Shown here piece by piece: positions 1 to 10,408 of a DNA stretch of 64,000 nucleotides. The first letter of the stretch is position 1. Every line of letters starts with the position of its first letter. The notes under the pieces were generated by a model. It saw only the letters and a list, made by a program, of their open reading frames with translations. It was not told the origin of the DNA and did not search any database. Both the position numbers and the translations under genes were made by a program. The stretch is from Peromyscus leucopus (taxonomy: Eukaryota; Chordata; Mammalia; Rodentia; Cricetidae): NCBI RefSeq assembly GCF_004664715.2, contig NC_051083.1, positions 115,144,534 through 115,208,533 of the forward strand, given 5' to 3'.

Positions 1-635
1 GACAAAAAAGTCGTAACACAAAACATACAGGAAATTTGGGACACCATGAAAAGACCAAACCTAAGAATAATAGGGATAGAAGAAGGAGAAGAATACCAAC
101 TCAAAGGCACAGAAAATATATTCAACAAAATCATAGAAGAAAACTTTCCTAACCTAAATAAAGAAATACATATGAAGATACAAGAAGCTTACAGAACACC
201 GAATAGGCTGGATCCAAAAAAACCTTCCCCTCGCCACATAATAATCAAAACACTAAACACACAGAACAAAGAAAAATTATTAAGAGCCACAAAGGAAAAA
301 GACCAAGTAACATATAAAGGTAAACCCATCAGAATAACACCAGACTACTCAATAGAGACTATGAAAGCTAGAAGATCATGAACAAATCTCATGCAGACAC
401 TAAGAGACCACGGATGCCAACCCAGACTATTATACCCAGCAAAACTCTTAATCACCATAGGCGGAGTAAACAAAATATTCCAGGATAAAACCAGATTTAA
501 TCAATACCTGTCTACAAACCCAGCCCTACAGAAAGCACTAGAAGGGAAAATTCAACCTAAAGAAGCTAAACACATCCATGAAAAATCAAGCAATAGATAA
601 TCCCACACCAACATACACCACAGAAGAAATAAGCT
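1..635 (+). mobile_element. L1 ORF1 3' part (LINE-1), partial, one internal stop
   Basis: This is the distal half of a LINE-1 ORF1, the RNA-binding chaperone of L1 ribonucleoprotein. The frame is open from base 1, so the start lies left of the window; the ATG at 46 is internal. Residues matching the family include IQEIWDTMKRPNLRIIG near the start and QPRLLYPAKL and QYLSTNPALQ in the C-terminal domain. A TGA at 379-381 replaces a position that is usually tryptophan in rodent L1 ORF1, and the same frame then runs to a TAA at 598-600. There is no frameshift. About 35 bases of the ORF1-ORF2 spacer follow, and no ORF2 is found downstream because other sequence begins at 636. It is a dead copy; the low number of lesions suggests moderate age. 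Confidence 0.9.
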
Positions 636-3087
636 GTTGTAGCTATCCTAATATCTAGAGAAAAAGGATGTTTCAAAAGAGAAGTCTTGTGGCAATGCCT
701 CAGTGGTCCAGGTAACTACCAGAACTCGGAAAAGTTGGTTGAACTTGGGATTGACTGGGAGGCCAAAGATTTAAAAAGCAGAAGATTCTCTCAAGACACA
801 AGTTGTGTGATAATAGTGTGTTTTGTGTGTGTGAATGAGAATTTGTAAATGTTGAATTCTAGGCTTCGACAATCATTGTCAGTGCAGATTAAGCTGCAAG
901 TATTTATGCTTTAAAACTTAAATTATAAAGCTAGTTACGTCTTTCTAACAACTAGTTTTAATGTTTATGAGCATATTTTACCTACATTACCTTTTCAGGA
1001 TGTTGAGAAAGATGCATCACAAGCACAGGCTGGAGGCTGGGGGCTAGATGGTTTTGAGGAAGAGGTCTTGGTGGACTCTTTCATAGAGCAAAGGGAAGCA
1101 ATGCCTTCTGGGAAATGAGCTAAGTTTTAATCTAGTCTTTAAGATTAGAAGTCAAAAACAAAAATATTAAGGAAAGGAAAACCTAATTGATCTTTGAAGT
1201 ATTGTTATGTGGAATTGAGTGGGACTTTTGAGGCCTTTCTTCCAGAAAACAAGGACTTGGTTGTCAGGCCTATATTAGGCCTAAACCTTGGTGCCATGTA
1301 CTTGTTCTTAAATCATTTCAATGGAAAGTGTCTTAGTGATTGGAACTTCTAGTGCAGTTTGTAGTTCTTCCATTTGAAAAATGTGATATTTGCATGGGAT
1401 TGTTTGAATCTTGTTTTCTAGTCCCTCCCCATCACCACCCTCATAGTCTGAAGGTAGATTTTTTCTCTTGATAAAGGAACAAAAAAGGTGAACATCTTGT
1501 TTGTAAATAGGTATCTAGTAACTAGTGGTAAACTTGAAATGGTAGAATTCTTTAAAGCCTAATTCTAGATTGCTTTAAGAAAATGTATCTTAATTACTTT
1601 TGAACCTGTATTCACCTTGTTTTTTTTTTTCAAATATCTTAAGTTATATTTTCTTTTTCAGAGCTGCTTCTTATTTGGGGCTACTTTTTTTTTTTTTAAT
1701 TGAGACGTAATTCATAAAAGGGTATATTGTTTTGATGAGACTTTTTACAACTGTGGCTGGATGTCTTTCTTTAGTCTTCCAAGAAGGGCCATTTTACTTT
1801 TTTAGAGTTACTTTTAAAAGTCATGAGGTCAACAACTTGGACTACTATGCATGTAAGTGCTAATGCAAATTAAAGCCCAAGTTGACCTCCAGCAGCAGTT
1901 CATTCTATGTTGACAGTGAGAGAACACTTTGCCTGTTAGGATACTGTTACTCGTGGACTGAAATGCTGAAGAAACCCCTCCCCCTATTTTGTTTTTTTGC
2001 AAAAATCAAGGTATATTCTAGGGTTTCCTGGCTGACCTCAACAGATAAACTGAGATGATAGTCTTAGTTCAGAAATGATCTGAATGTAGATTTACAGTCT
2101 ACGTGTACAGCTGGATAAGTGAGATCACTTTCACAGTTCTGCATGTATCCCATCGGCTCCCCATTAGTCACTGAACTCTTAAAACTGGTATTGTAACATT
2201 ATCACAATGTTTTGCGCCAATTTTATAAACTTTACAGTGCAATATGTGTTCCTTTTCTGAGGCAAACCAAAGGTATATCTCTCAAGGTTCTGCTGCTATC
2301 AGCAGCGTTGATGGAGGATTTTTTATACATTTGTAGTAGATAGAAATAAACCAGAAAAAAAAGAAGAAAAAACAATGGTGGAGGAAAAGGTGAACACTGC
2401 AAGAATACTCAAAAGGGCTGAGAGTTGCAAACGCCAAGAATGGCTTTGCATAGTAAATGGAATAGAACAGCTCTGAACTATAGCTTATTTTTCCTGGTTT
2501 GGTCTGACAGAATGATTGAATGCTTTTGTACAAAAATCAGAGCCTTAAAAACAAGGATTTGGTGAGATTGTAAAATGGTGTGCCACTTTGGCAAAACAGT
2601 TTGATGGTTGGTCAAAATGCAAAACATTGTTACTCTGTTACTCAACAATTCTACCCTTAGGAATATATCCTCAAACTACTGAAAATGTGCACCTATGAAA
2701 CATGTACATGAAGGTTTACAGCAGTGTGTTGCTAATAGTAAAAAAGTTAAAACAACTCAAATAGCTATCAAATTCTGGAGAGAAATAAAATGTGGCTTAT
2801 TCATACAATAGAATATTATTAAGACATAAAAATGAATGAGAAACTGACAGATTAAATGACTTTGGTGAACCTTCATAATTTCATTTGTAGATCTTTCCAT
2901 TTCTAATTTATAAATACATTTGGGGTTATAAATTATAAATGTACTGCCTCCTGTCAACATTGTATACTTCTATTTGATGATTTCTGTGTCAAACATTATA
3001 TGGAAATGTTTCCAAGTATTTTCTGTATTAACTGTGAATGAATAGAACAAAATAAATTGCCTGTGATGGAAAAAAAAAGAAAAAAAA
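636..3087 (+). pseudogene. Candidate processed retrocopy, parent gene not recognised
   Basis: The right end looks like an mRNA 3' end: AATAAA at 3051-3056, then 13 bases, then an A-rich tail at 3070-3087. The flanks nearly match as a target-site duplication: AAGAAATAAGCT at 624-635 on the left and AAGAAAGTAAGCT at 3088-3100 on the right. These are signs of L1-driven retroposition. Most of the body would be 3' UTR. A short open stretch at about 1000-1118, after a pyrimidine-rich run ending in CAG, reads DVEKDASQAQAGGWG and stops with TGA at 1116-1118; it resembles a last coding exon behind a retained intron. I do not recognise the parent. A second AATAAA with A-rich sequence lies at 2350-2380. 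An old L1-like piece at about 2540-2870 may be a later insertion or part of the UTR. Confidence 0.5.
2540..2870 (+). mobile_element. Old L1 (L1M-type) fragment
   Basis: The order of motifs is that of the L1 ORF2 C-terminus and beyond: a run like TTGGCAAAACAGTTTG, then a CAACAATTCTACCC-like stretch, then AATAGAATATTATT before AAAAATGAATGAG. The divergence is high, as expected of an L1 older than the rodent radiation. It lies inside the proposed retrocopy. Confidence 0.55.
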
Positions 3088-3283
3088 AAGAAAGTAAGCT
3101 TTCTTGTTTTATGGAATAATAGGCTAAATGTAGTTGACAAAAGTACACTGCATATGTAAAAACTAGAGGAGTTTGGAATGTTCTCATTGTGAAGAAATGA
3201 TACGTTTCAGGAAGTAGATACACCAATTACGTAATGTATACCTGTATCAAATTTCACACTGTATCTCCCTACTGAGTATACTT

Positions 3284-3622
3284 TGTAGCTGGAGTCATCT
3301 GCAGTCCTGCCGGGGCCCACAGCCACTCAGACTCAAATAAACACATAGGCGCTTATATTACTTATAAGCTGTATGGCCATGGCAGGCTTCTTGCTATCTG
3401 TTCTTACATCTTAAATTAACCCATTTCTATTAATCTATAAGTTGCCATGTAGCTTGTGGTTTACCTGCATTTTACATCATGCTTCTCCTTGTGGCAACTG
3501 GCAGTGTCTCTCTGCCTCAGCCTCCCACTTCCCAGAATTCTCCTCTCTCCTTGTCCCACCTATACTTCCTGCCTGGCTACTGGCCAATCAGCACTTTATT
3601 TATCAATAAATCACCCACAGCA
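3284..3622 (-). mobile_element. Solo LTR, ERV2/ERVK-like, 339 bp
   Basis: The element starts TGTAGC and ends in CA on the plus strand and is flanked by a perfect 6-bp duplication, ATACTT at 3278-3283 and 3623-3628. A 6-bp duplication is typical of ERV2/betaretrovirus-like elements. Read on the minus strand it has the same hallmarks as the other LTRs here: an early AATAAA next to TGATTGGCC, then AAATGGGTTAATTTAAGAT, then GCCTGCCATGGCCATACAG. No internal region is attached, so it is a solo LTR left by recombination. Confidence 0.88.
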
Positions 3623-3711
3623 ATACTTACTATGTATGAACCAAAGTAATTTTTTAATATAACATAATTTATATTTGTATAATTTTAGATGGACAAATGT
3701 ACTAACAGATC

Positions 3712-4103
3712 TGTTGTGGGATGGTCTGTATGTCAAATCTGTTGCTCTTATTGATCAATAAATAAAACACTGATTGGCCAGTGGCTAGGCAGGAAGTATA
3801 GTCGGGACTAACAGAGAGGAGAAAAGAAAGAACAGAAAGGTGAAAGGGAGTCACTGCCAGCCGCTGCTATGACAAACAGCATGTGAAGACGCCGGTTAGC
3901 CACGAGCCTTGTGGCAAGGTATAGATTTATGGAAATGGATTAATTTAAGATATAAGAATAGTTAGCAAGAAGCCTGCCACGGCCATACAGTTTGTAAGCA
4001 GTATAAGTCTCTGTGTTTACTTGGTTGGGTCTGAGCAGCTGTGGGACTGCGGGTGATAGAGATTTGTCCTGACTGTGGGCAAGGCAGGAAAACTCTAGCT
4101 ACA
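3712..4103 (+). mobile_element. Solo LTR, ERV2/ERVK-like, 392 bp
   Basis: It begins TGTTGTGGGATGG, ends GCTACA, and is flanked by a perfect 6-bp duplication, CAGATC at 3706-3711 and 4104-4109. It carries AATAAATAAAACACTGATT near the start and GCCTGCCACGGCCATACAG towards the end. Orientation follows the full element at 58954-60835, whose polypurine tract fixes the polarity. It faces away from the related solo LTR just upstream, forming a long inverted repeat. Confidence 0.9.
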
Positions 4104-4109
4104 CAGATC

Positions 4110-5215
4110 TCTGAATGATCCAAAAAAATGCACATAGATGTTCATAGACTTAGATTTGGACCCCTGAGATTCTTCCCAATAGGGAATCCTGACCTCTGAC
4201 CCTCTTTAGGAAGTACACAATCTTTTCCTCCAATCACTTGGAGGGTGGGTCACTCACCTGACTTATAGGCACATATGACATATATTCATAGTTGCTTGAG
4301 AAATAGCAATGTTTAGTTCAACACAGGGCCATGCCTACCCCTTTTCTTAATCAGAGAGACTGCCAATGTCTGCCTCTATTTTGATATTAGTTTTCTCCTT
4401 TACAAGGCAGGATATTGAAGGACAAACTAGAGCTTTGCACAGAGTATTTATACAAAGGATTTAGACTTGGGATATTTGAGTTTCAGTCCTGATGCATATG
4501 CTCTGAGCTCTGTAGCATATAGTAAATCCTTTTTGAGTCAAAGGATCTTCATCTGTAAAATAAAAATAATAACACTTTCCCTTCTAATCTCACATGTTTG
4601 CTACAGAGATCAGGTGAAAGCCTGAAGAAAAAAAATGCACTGTGAACTGTAAATATAGTCAGACTGGATACTCAGAGATCATATGTGGTGATAGCCAAAT
4701 CAGCTTCAAAAGTTTTCTGTGGCAATTGTTACATAACTGCTCCTGAGCCACCCTTTTCTGACACCTTCAGCCCACCTTAGGGTTTGTGTTGGCCTCTGCC
4801 TTCTTAGCTCTGAGACAACGCCTTGAAAAAAATCCTGATGACTCTCTTGTAACACCTGACCCAAATGGCAATTGTCTTTCTGTCCGCCTCGAGGTTGTGT
4901 ATGCCTATTTTGGTTGTTGTTGCATTGAAGTCCCCATGACAGGCACTGGTGAGAACAGAAAGTTCAATGGTGTATAGTGCCAGTTGTTTAAAACTGAAAT
5001 ATTATCCTTAGTAGAGTAGCAGCTGCTGTGAACTTGGTACTTAGTAGTGCACTGTCTGATTTTAATAAGCCATTTTATTTGATCTTCTAACAACCGTAAA
5101 CAGTAATTATTACTGTAATTCACATTTCACAAACCAGACAACTGAGGCCTGGAGAAATACGGATTTCCCACTGAAATTCTCATAGTTGTGTCTATTTCAA
5201 ACACAGGCTGCAGAG
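4110..5215. other. Mostly unique sequence with a MIR-like piece
   Basis: No gene is recognised. About 4500-4660 resembles an ancient MIR SINE on the plus strand, with a CTTCATCTGTAAAAT core followed by AATAATAACA. About 5060-5165 has a weaker resemblance to the MIR/L2 3' pattern (CAACTGAGGCCTGGAG). The 63-72-residue ORFs at 4786-5123 overlap on opposite strands and look like chance. Confidence 0.5.
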
Positions 5216-5217
5216 TT

Positions 5218-5300
5218 ATGGGTGTAGCTCAGGGCACTGGTAAAGCACTTGTCTAACATATAGAAGGCTCTGAATGTAATCCATAGCATTAGCCCACCAA
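5218..5300 (+). repeat. ID/B4-type tRNA-derived SINE fragment
   Basis: The sequence GGGTGTAGCTCAGGGCACTG is a diverged tRNA-like A-box head. It is followed by AAAGCACTTGTCTAACAT and a degraded B-box half, the order seen in rodent ID-related SINEs. It is old and lacks a clear tail. It is not a tRNA gene because the cloverleaf arms do not pair. Confidence 0.6.
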
Positions 5301-5850
5301 AAACATTGTTTTAATGAAGGAAAAAGGAGGCACTATTTGCAGGAAAAAAAGGGAACCAAAAGAGGGAAAGGGAAGGAATGTTGAGGATAGTACCAGAAGA
5401 ATAACAGCAGAATATAGTGATATATATGTGTGAAAATGAAAATTTCACAATGTATCCCATCACTTTGTATGCTAACCAAAATAACTTAAAAATAAAAAAG
5501 CAAAGGCACAAACATAGGTCAGTTGTGTGGTAATGCTAGTATACTATTCACATAGTTTTTCCTAAATATGATCTCACACAATTGGAGACTGCTAAAGGTT
5601 TTATCCAGTCATCCACAAATCTATCCTTTCACCATGCTAATCTAAATTAAATAGTCTCTCCTAATTTTGTAAGTTACAAAATGTTAGGCACATTCTCCTT
5701 GGGAATACAAACATTTATTCATTGAACAAATATTCATGAAGTCCTTAGTGTGTTTCAGACAGTGTGACAGGCACTAGGGCAAAACAATGAATAATTGACT
5801 TCATCCCTACTCTGATGGACTTCCTAGTTGAAAGGAAGTGATAAAGAACA
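5300..5850. other. Unique sequence with an L2/MIR-like patch
   Basis: No gene is seen. About 5705-5830 has the pattern TTTATTCATTGAACAAATATTC followed by GACAGGCACTAGG; this recurs at the 3' ends of ancient L2/MIR-type repeats. The remainder is AT-rich and unclassified. Confidence 0.45.
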
Positions 5851-5866
5851 AATAAAAATCAATGTT

Positions 5867-6092
5867 TTACAAGGACAGCACCAATAGATATGCTAACATG
5901 GAAAGGGTGAGGGAAGCCCAGGATGCCTCAACAAAGAGCTAGAGACAACTAAGGAAAGCTGAGAGCAGGAGAAGTTCTTTCCCAGCGAAGATCACAGCAA
6001 TTGGTTATCCTATACCAAATGGTCAGCCCTGAAGACATACGTACAAGTAACATTATACAGACTGAACAGGTTGTTTTACTTATATATTTAGC

Positions 6093-6143
<51 letters not shown>

Positions 6144-6307
6144 ATGCTCACGCACACGCACATGCACATGCATACACACTAATGAAAAAAAGAGCCCATG
6201 AATTTGAAAGAAAGCAAGAAGGGATATACAGAAAGGATTGGAGAGAGGAAAGGGAAAATGATGTAATTACATTATAATCTCGAAAAATTAAAGAAATACT
6301 AAAAATT
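5867..6307 (+). mobile_element. 5'-truncated L1 3' UTR with TSD
   Basis: The block matches the tail of rodent Lx-type L1: a start near CCAATAGATATGCTAAC, then AATGGTCAGCCCTGAAGACA, ATTATACAGACTGAACAGG, a CA repeat, and an A-rich end. It is flanked by a 16-bp duplication, AATAAAAATCAATGTT at 5851-5866 and 6308-6323, so both ends are exact to a few bases. No coding sequence is retained. Confidence 0.85.
6094..6178 (+). repeat. (CA)n microsatellite with CA/CG variants
   Basis: A pure CA run of about 40 bases passes into CGCACA, TGCTCA and ATGCAC variants. It sits inside the L1 3' UTR, where this family normally has a CA/TA tract, so it probably grew from that seed. ORFs across it on both strands are artefacts of the repeat. 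Confidence 0.97.
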
Positions 6308-6323
6308 AATAAAAATCAATGTT

Positions 6324-9300
6324 ATAAATAGTAAAGCAGTTAATCATACAAACGTAGAAAACGTAGAGAGGACCTGAGGCTTGGAGGGCCAACACTATGG
6401 AGTATGGCAGCAGAAGTCTCTGAGGAGGTGACATTAAAACCTGAAATCTGAACAGTAAGGAGCCAGTTATACAGACATCTAGTGTGTAAACAGATGCTTG
6501 CCAACAGTCAGAAACACAAAGCAGAGTGCCTGCGTCTGCATGGACCACTGCCTGCAATTGGAACTATGGCCTAAGCAGAGGCTGATGAGGATAACTGGAC
6601 ATGTAGGATATTTGGTCTCTTATCTATAAGCATTCCTGTCCTTCATCACCACATTTCTCCTTTGACTGTCCCTAGAAATCACCAGCATTGACTAGCCCTT
6701 TGCTGTTTTTGCACTCATTCAGAGTGCTCCAGGCTGGCTTTGCTGGTTGGGCTTTTTCCAGATGTTCCCTTGGCAAACACAGAAAAGTCCATGTGTCACA
6801 ACAGGAAAGCCTCTGGAACTAGGGTCCAAGTTATAATCCTTCCCCATTTCTCCCTCGGGACTTGGCCATTACTCTCTAATTGGCAGAATCATTAATACAA
6901 CAAAAGCTTCTGCCTTCTTGACTGGTCTCCTGAGATGCCCAGAAAAGGAAGCCCAGAAGCTGAGCAGCTGTGACATCTAAGGTGGCTGTACCAGTAAGTA
7001 GAGCCATTACCAATGGGGTATTTTCACTGTCTCACACCAAGAGAGTTTGGAGACTTGCACTTTCCACTGAGACGTTTTGGAAACAACTGGAAGAATAAAA
7101 TTGACTGTGAGATATATTGGCTTAAAACTTTTTATTGAAAATTCATTCTTGTTCATATTAAAAGTCTTAGCCAAAATTAAAATATTGTTTCCCCAAGTGT
7201 AGGGAATCTGGGATGTTGCACACAGTGGTCAATATAGACAATAGTAAGAATACATTTATTTCATTTTATATTCTGTCATACCACCTTGTTTATCCAACCA
7301 CTTAGTCTGATTATAAATTATAGATCACTTTTAAACATCAAGGATTTATTTAATTATCTTTTATATGGTCAATAAAGTTTCTGAGTGCTGCTTAGTTTTC
7401 TACTAATACATTCTCATATCTGGAATCTCTGTGGTGGCTAGTTACCTTGTTCTATGCTTTTCCATTTGTCAAACCAAGTTGGGTTGTGAAAGTATTGTTT
7501 CCATATTTATTGTTTTATCTGTTCATTCAATGAATGTTTATCAAATGCTCGTCACATATTTGTCATTGTACTAGGAACTGGGAATGTGAAATCAATGATA
7601 ATATTAGGAACCTCTACATATACTCAGTTTCTGCTCCCTAGGGTAGACACACCTGCACTTGTATAATCATGCATTATGCACACACAGAGTCTTTCATTTT
7701 AAATGTAAAAACAGCTTTAATCTTTCTTGGTGCAGGCTCGTTAACAGCATTTGTAGAAAATATTAGCTATTATGTTTCAAAAGCTAAAACTATTGATTTT
7801 AAGGCAAGAAATGTGTTTGAATAGTAGACTTTATAAGCATTTCCCTTGTGGACAGATTCATTTAGTTGTATTGCTTGGATGTGCAGAATTTCACAGTCAT
7901 TTTAAGTAGTGAAATTATCCTTTTTCAAGTTAAATTGTAGTACATTAGGTGTTATTTGAACCGGTTTATGAGCTTCTGTCGTGGCATGATGGTCTGACTG
8001 CATGGACTGAAGACCGCTGTCCCCAGATTTAATTATCTTTGGGGCATCACCATTGCATAGGCTAAAATGAGTCATTTTGTTTACTGCATCTGCAGCCTTT
8101 GCTGAAATGGAGGTTATGGATAACAACTTAAAGGCTAACTCATTAATGCTCCAGATGAATGAGGTAATGTGTCAGCAGACCAAATCAGTGCCCAGATGTG
8201 TTCAGCTAGAGCTCTGTATCTCTTTCCCAGGTTGTGATATATTAATGGGGATGTCTTTACCCATTGTTACTGCCTGTAAACATTTGAATGATGTGGAAGT
8301 GATACCTTCTGGGAACCCATGTACTATCAATTCCACAAACACCAAAAGTCTCACAGAAGCCAGCAGAAAGATTCTGATGATTCCATAAAGTATGTAATTT
8401 ATAAGGAGTCTAACAACATACCAGTGTGGTCCCTGCTTTCCTTCATAGGTGCCTACTAGAGAGTGCAGCGCGATCCTAACTGTTTGATGATACAATGGAG
8501 TAAATTAGTCCTATAAATTGTGAAGGATGTGGATTTATGGCTAGTTGAGAGTATTTCCATCTTTTCAATGTGGAAATGGGTGACCTTTCTAACGTTGATT
8601 TGTTTCTCCATCTGTGCAGTGAATTTTGGGAGGACGTGAGGAACAGGCTTGATGACACGCAAATGTGCTTCCTCTTTTCTATATTGTGGTGCTGATGACT
8701 TGATCAAGGAATTACCTGTACCAGAGAACAGACTAGAAGGTTGTCTTTTCACCAGTCTTCAGTGAATGAAGTAAGGATATTCAACTCCTTGGAGCCTGGA
8801 ACACAGTAGCTCCACTGTCCTTCTTGAAATGGGTGTCCTTCTTTATAATGATGTCATCCCTGCCATTTGCTCTCCCAAATTAAATTATCTTCTATTTGTT
8901 TCCTGGATTGTAAATTGGCACTATTTAGCTCAGAGATTAAAATTTCAAGTTGCATATATTTAAAAGATTTAATGAGCCAGTCTATACAAAGAAATATGAT
9001 ATCTAAAACCATGTGATTTTGTGTTCTTTCTATAACCACCTATGAGATAGACACTTTTAATTTGTATTTTGCAGATAAAGAAAGTGAAGTTCAGATAGAA
9101 TACTACACAGTTCATATGTAATCAATCCAGGAATGTTTTCAAAGTTTTTTAACTCTATAGTTTACCCTCTTTTGCTTATAATACCTTGATATGATTTTAT
9201 AAGAAGACATCTTGATAATTAGCCCTGTCCTCTTTAAAAAAAAGTGATTCTCAATACTAGTGGCATATTTAAATCACAGTGGAGCTTAAGGAAAGCTCAT

Positions 9301-9354
9301 TATTATCCACAGATTCTCTTGTAAGTGTTCTGGACTAAAAACTATTTTTAAAGT
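6324..9354. other. Repeat-poor unique stretch, no gene recognised
   Basis: There is no young repeat in about 3 kb. About 7500-7620 and 9035-9115 show weak ancient-repeat patterns (TTCATTCAATGAATG with ACTAGGAACTGGGAATG; GCAGATAAAGAAAGTGAAG). The ORFs at 7902-8752 (up to 103 residues) overlap on both strands; the plus-strand one at 8077-8388 has no motif I know and no splice-site support. I call nothing here. Confidence 0.5.
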
Positions 9355-9540
9355 ATTATTTAAAAGTTTTGGGGGGGTCCATACATGAGTACTGTATTGA
9401 CATCATTTCCACTCCTTCCTTTCCTCCTCCACTGCCCCCAAATCCCCTGACTCATTCTCAAGTTTATGGCCTCTTCTTCTTTAATTAATATATATATATA
9501 TATATATATATAATTTAATGTTTTCATATATATAATATTT
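9355..9540 (-). mobile_element. L1 3' UTR fragment (Lx-type)
   Basis: The run CATTTCCACTCCTTCCTTTC, then GGCCTCTTCTTCTTTAATTA, is the reverse complement of a rodent Lx 3' UTR segment. It contains an AT dinucleotide run at 9488-9512, and the L1-like sequence then changes to an older type. Confidence 0.7.
9488..9512. repeat. (AT)n microsatellite
   Basis: About 25 bases of pure TA alternation within L1 3' UTR sequence. It is self-complementary and prone to extrude as a hairpin. Confidence 0.95.
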
Positions 9541-10024
9541 AGCATTTTCATACACAAACGTTATTTTATATATAGTCACACTATTGTGCAATAGAACAGT
9601 AAAATTTCTTTTTCCATCTAACTGTAACTTATTACCCACTAATAAACCATTATGCTTCTCTCTCTACCCACTTTCTCATGCTTCTGGTAACTAACATTTT
9701 ACTCTTAACATCTGCAATAGACATTTTAAAATTCCACATATAATTGATAACATGAAGCATTGCCAATCTCTCCTTGGCTTGTTTTCATTTAAGATTGTGA
9801 TCTCCAATTCCATGAAACTTGTTATGAATGTGAGAATTGAAATTTTATGGCTGAACAGTGTTCTATTATACATGTGTACAGTTTTTAATCTGTTAATCAG
9901 TCTGTGCTGACAGATACTTAGTTACCTCTCCCACCTAACTATTGTGAACTGTGAACTGTGCTGTTATAAAACTTGGAGTGTTGATGTCTCTTCAACATAC
10001 TGACTTTTATTCATTTTAATAAAT
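9541..10024 (-). mobile_element. Old L1 (L1MA/B-type) 3' region
   Basis: On the plus strand the order is ATGCTTCTGGTAACTAACAT, TTGGCTTGTTTTCATTTAAG, then GGCTGAACAGTGTTCTATTA and ATACATGTGTACAGTTTTTA. This is the reverse complement of the familiar ORF2-end block around ACAATGGAATACTATTCAGC. Divergence is high. It abuts the LTR that starts at 10031. Confidence 0.75.
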
Positions 10025-10030
10025 ATCCAA

Positions 10031-10408
10031 TATAGCATGGTCCTAATTAGTCTTATTAAATAAAAATCCAGAGTCAGATATTGGGGTAATGGCTGAATGA
10101 TCAGAGAAAGAGAGCAGCTAGCCACTAGAGGCGTCTTACCTTTATGAACTCTCAGACCAAATGGGGGTGGATCATGTCTCTAAGAATCTTCAGACTGAAT
10201 GGGACAGTGAGATCCTGTTTCCACCCACCTTATATTCATTCCTGTCTCCACCTCCCTGGTGCTGGGATTAAAGGAATGTGCCACCACTGCCTAGCCTCTA
10301 ATTAGTTAACTAGCAGCTAGCTCTGCCCTCTGAACTCCAGGCAAAATTTATTTGTCAGAACACAAACAAAATATCATACATTGTCAGAACACAAACAAAA
10401 TATCATAT
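10031..10408 (-). mobile_element. 3' LTR of an ERV with embedded SINE-like module
   Basis: On the minus strand a polypurine tract, AAAAAGGGGGAA (10410-10421), directly precedes the LTR start. The LTR reads on through GACAAATAAATTTTGCCTGG, a B1-like patch CCTTTAATCCCAGCACC, ATTACCCCAATATCTGACTC and AATAAGACTAATTAGGACC, and ends near GCTATA. The expected terminal TGTAGC has become TATAGC on the plus strand. A 27-base segment is tandemly duplicated at its 5' edge (10352-10378 and 10381-10407). No clear duplication of the target is seen, because the matching 5' LTR is missing. Confidence 0.7.

Noticed and set aside
5218..5300. tRNA gene
   Set aside because: The A-box-like head belongs to an ID-type SINE; acceptor and anticodon arms do not pair. 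The same applies to the B3 and B4 heads elsewhere.
8077..8388. 103-residue coding region
   Set aside because: A minus-strand frame of similar length covers the same bases; there is no motif, no splice support and no coding bias that I can defend.
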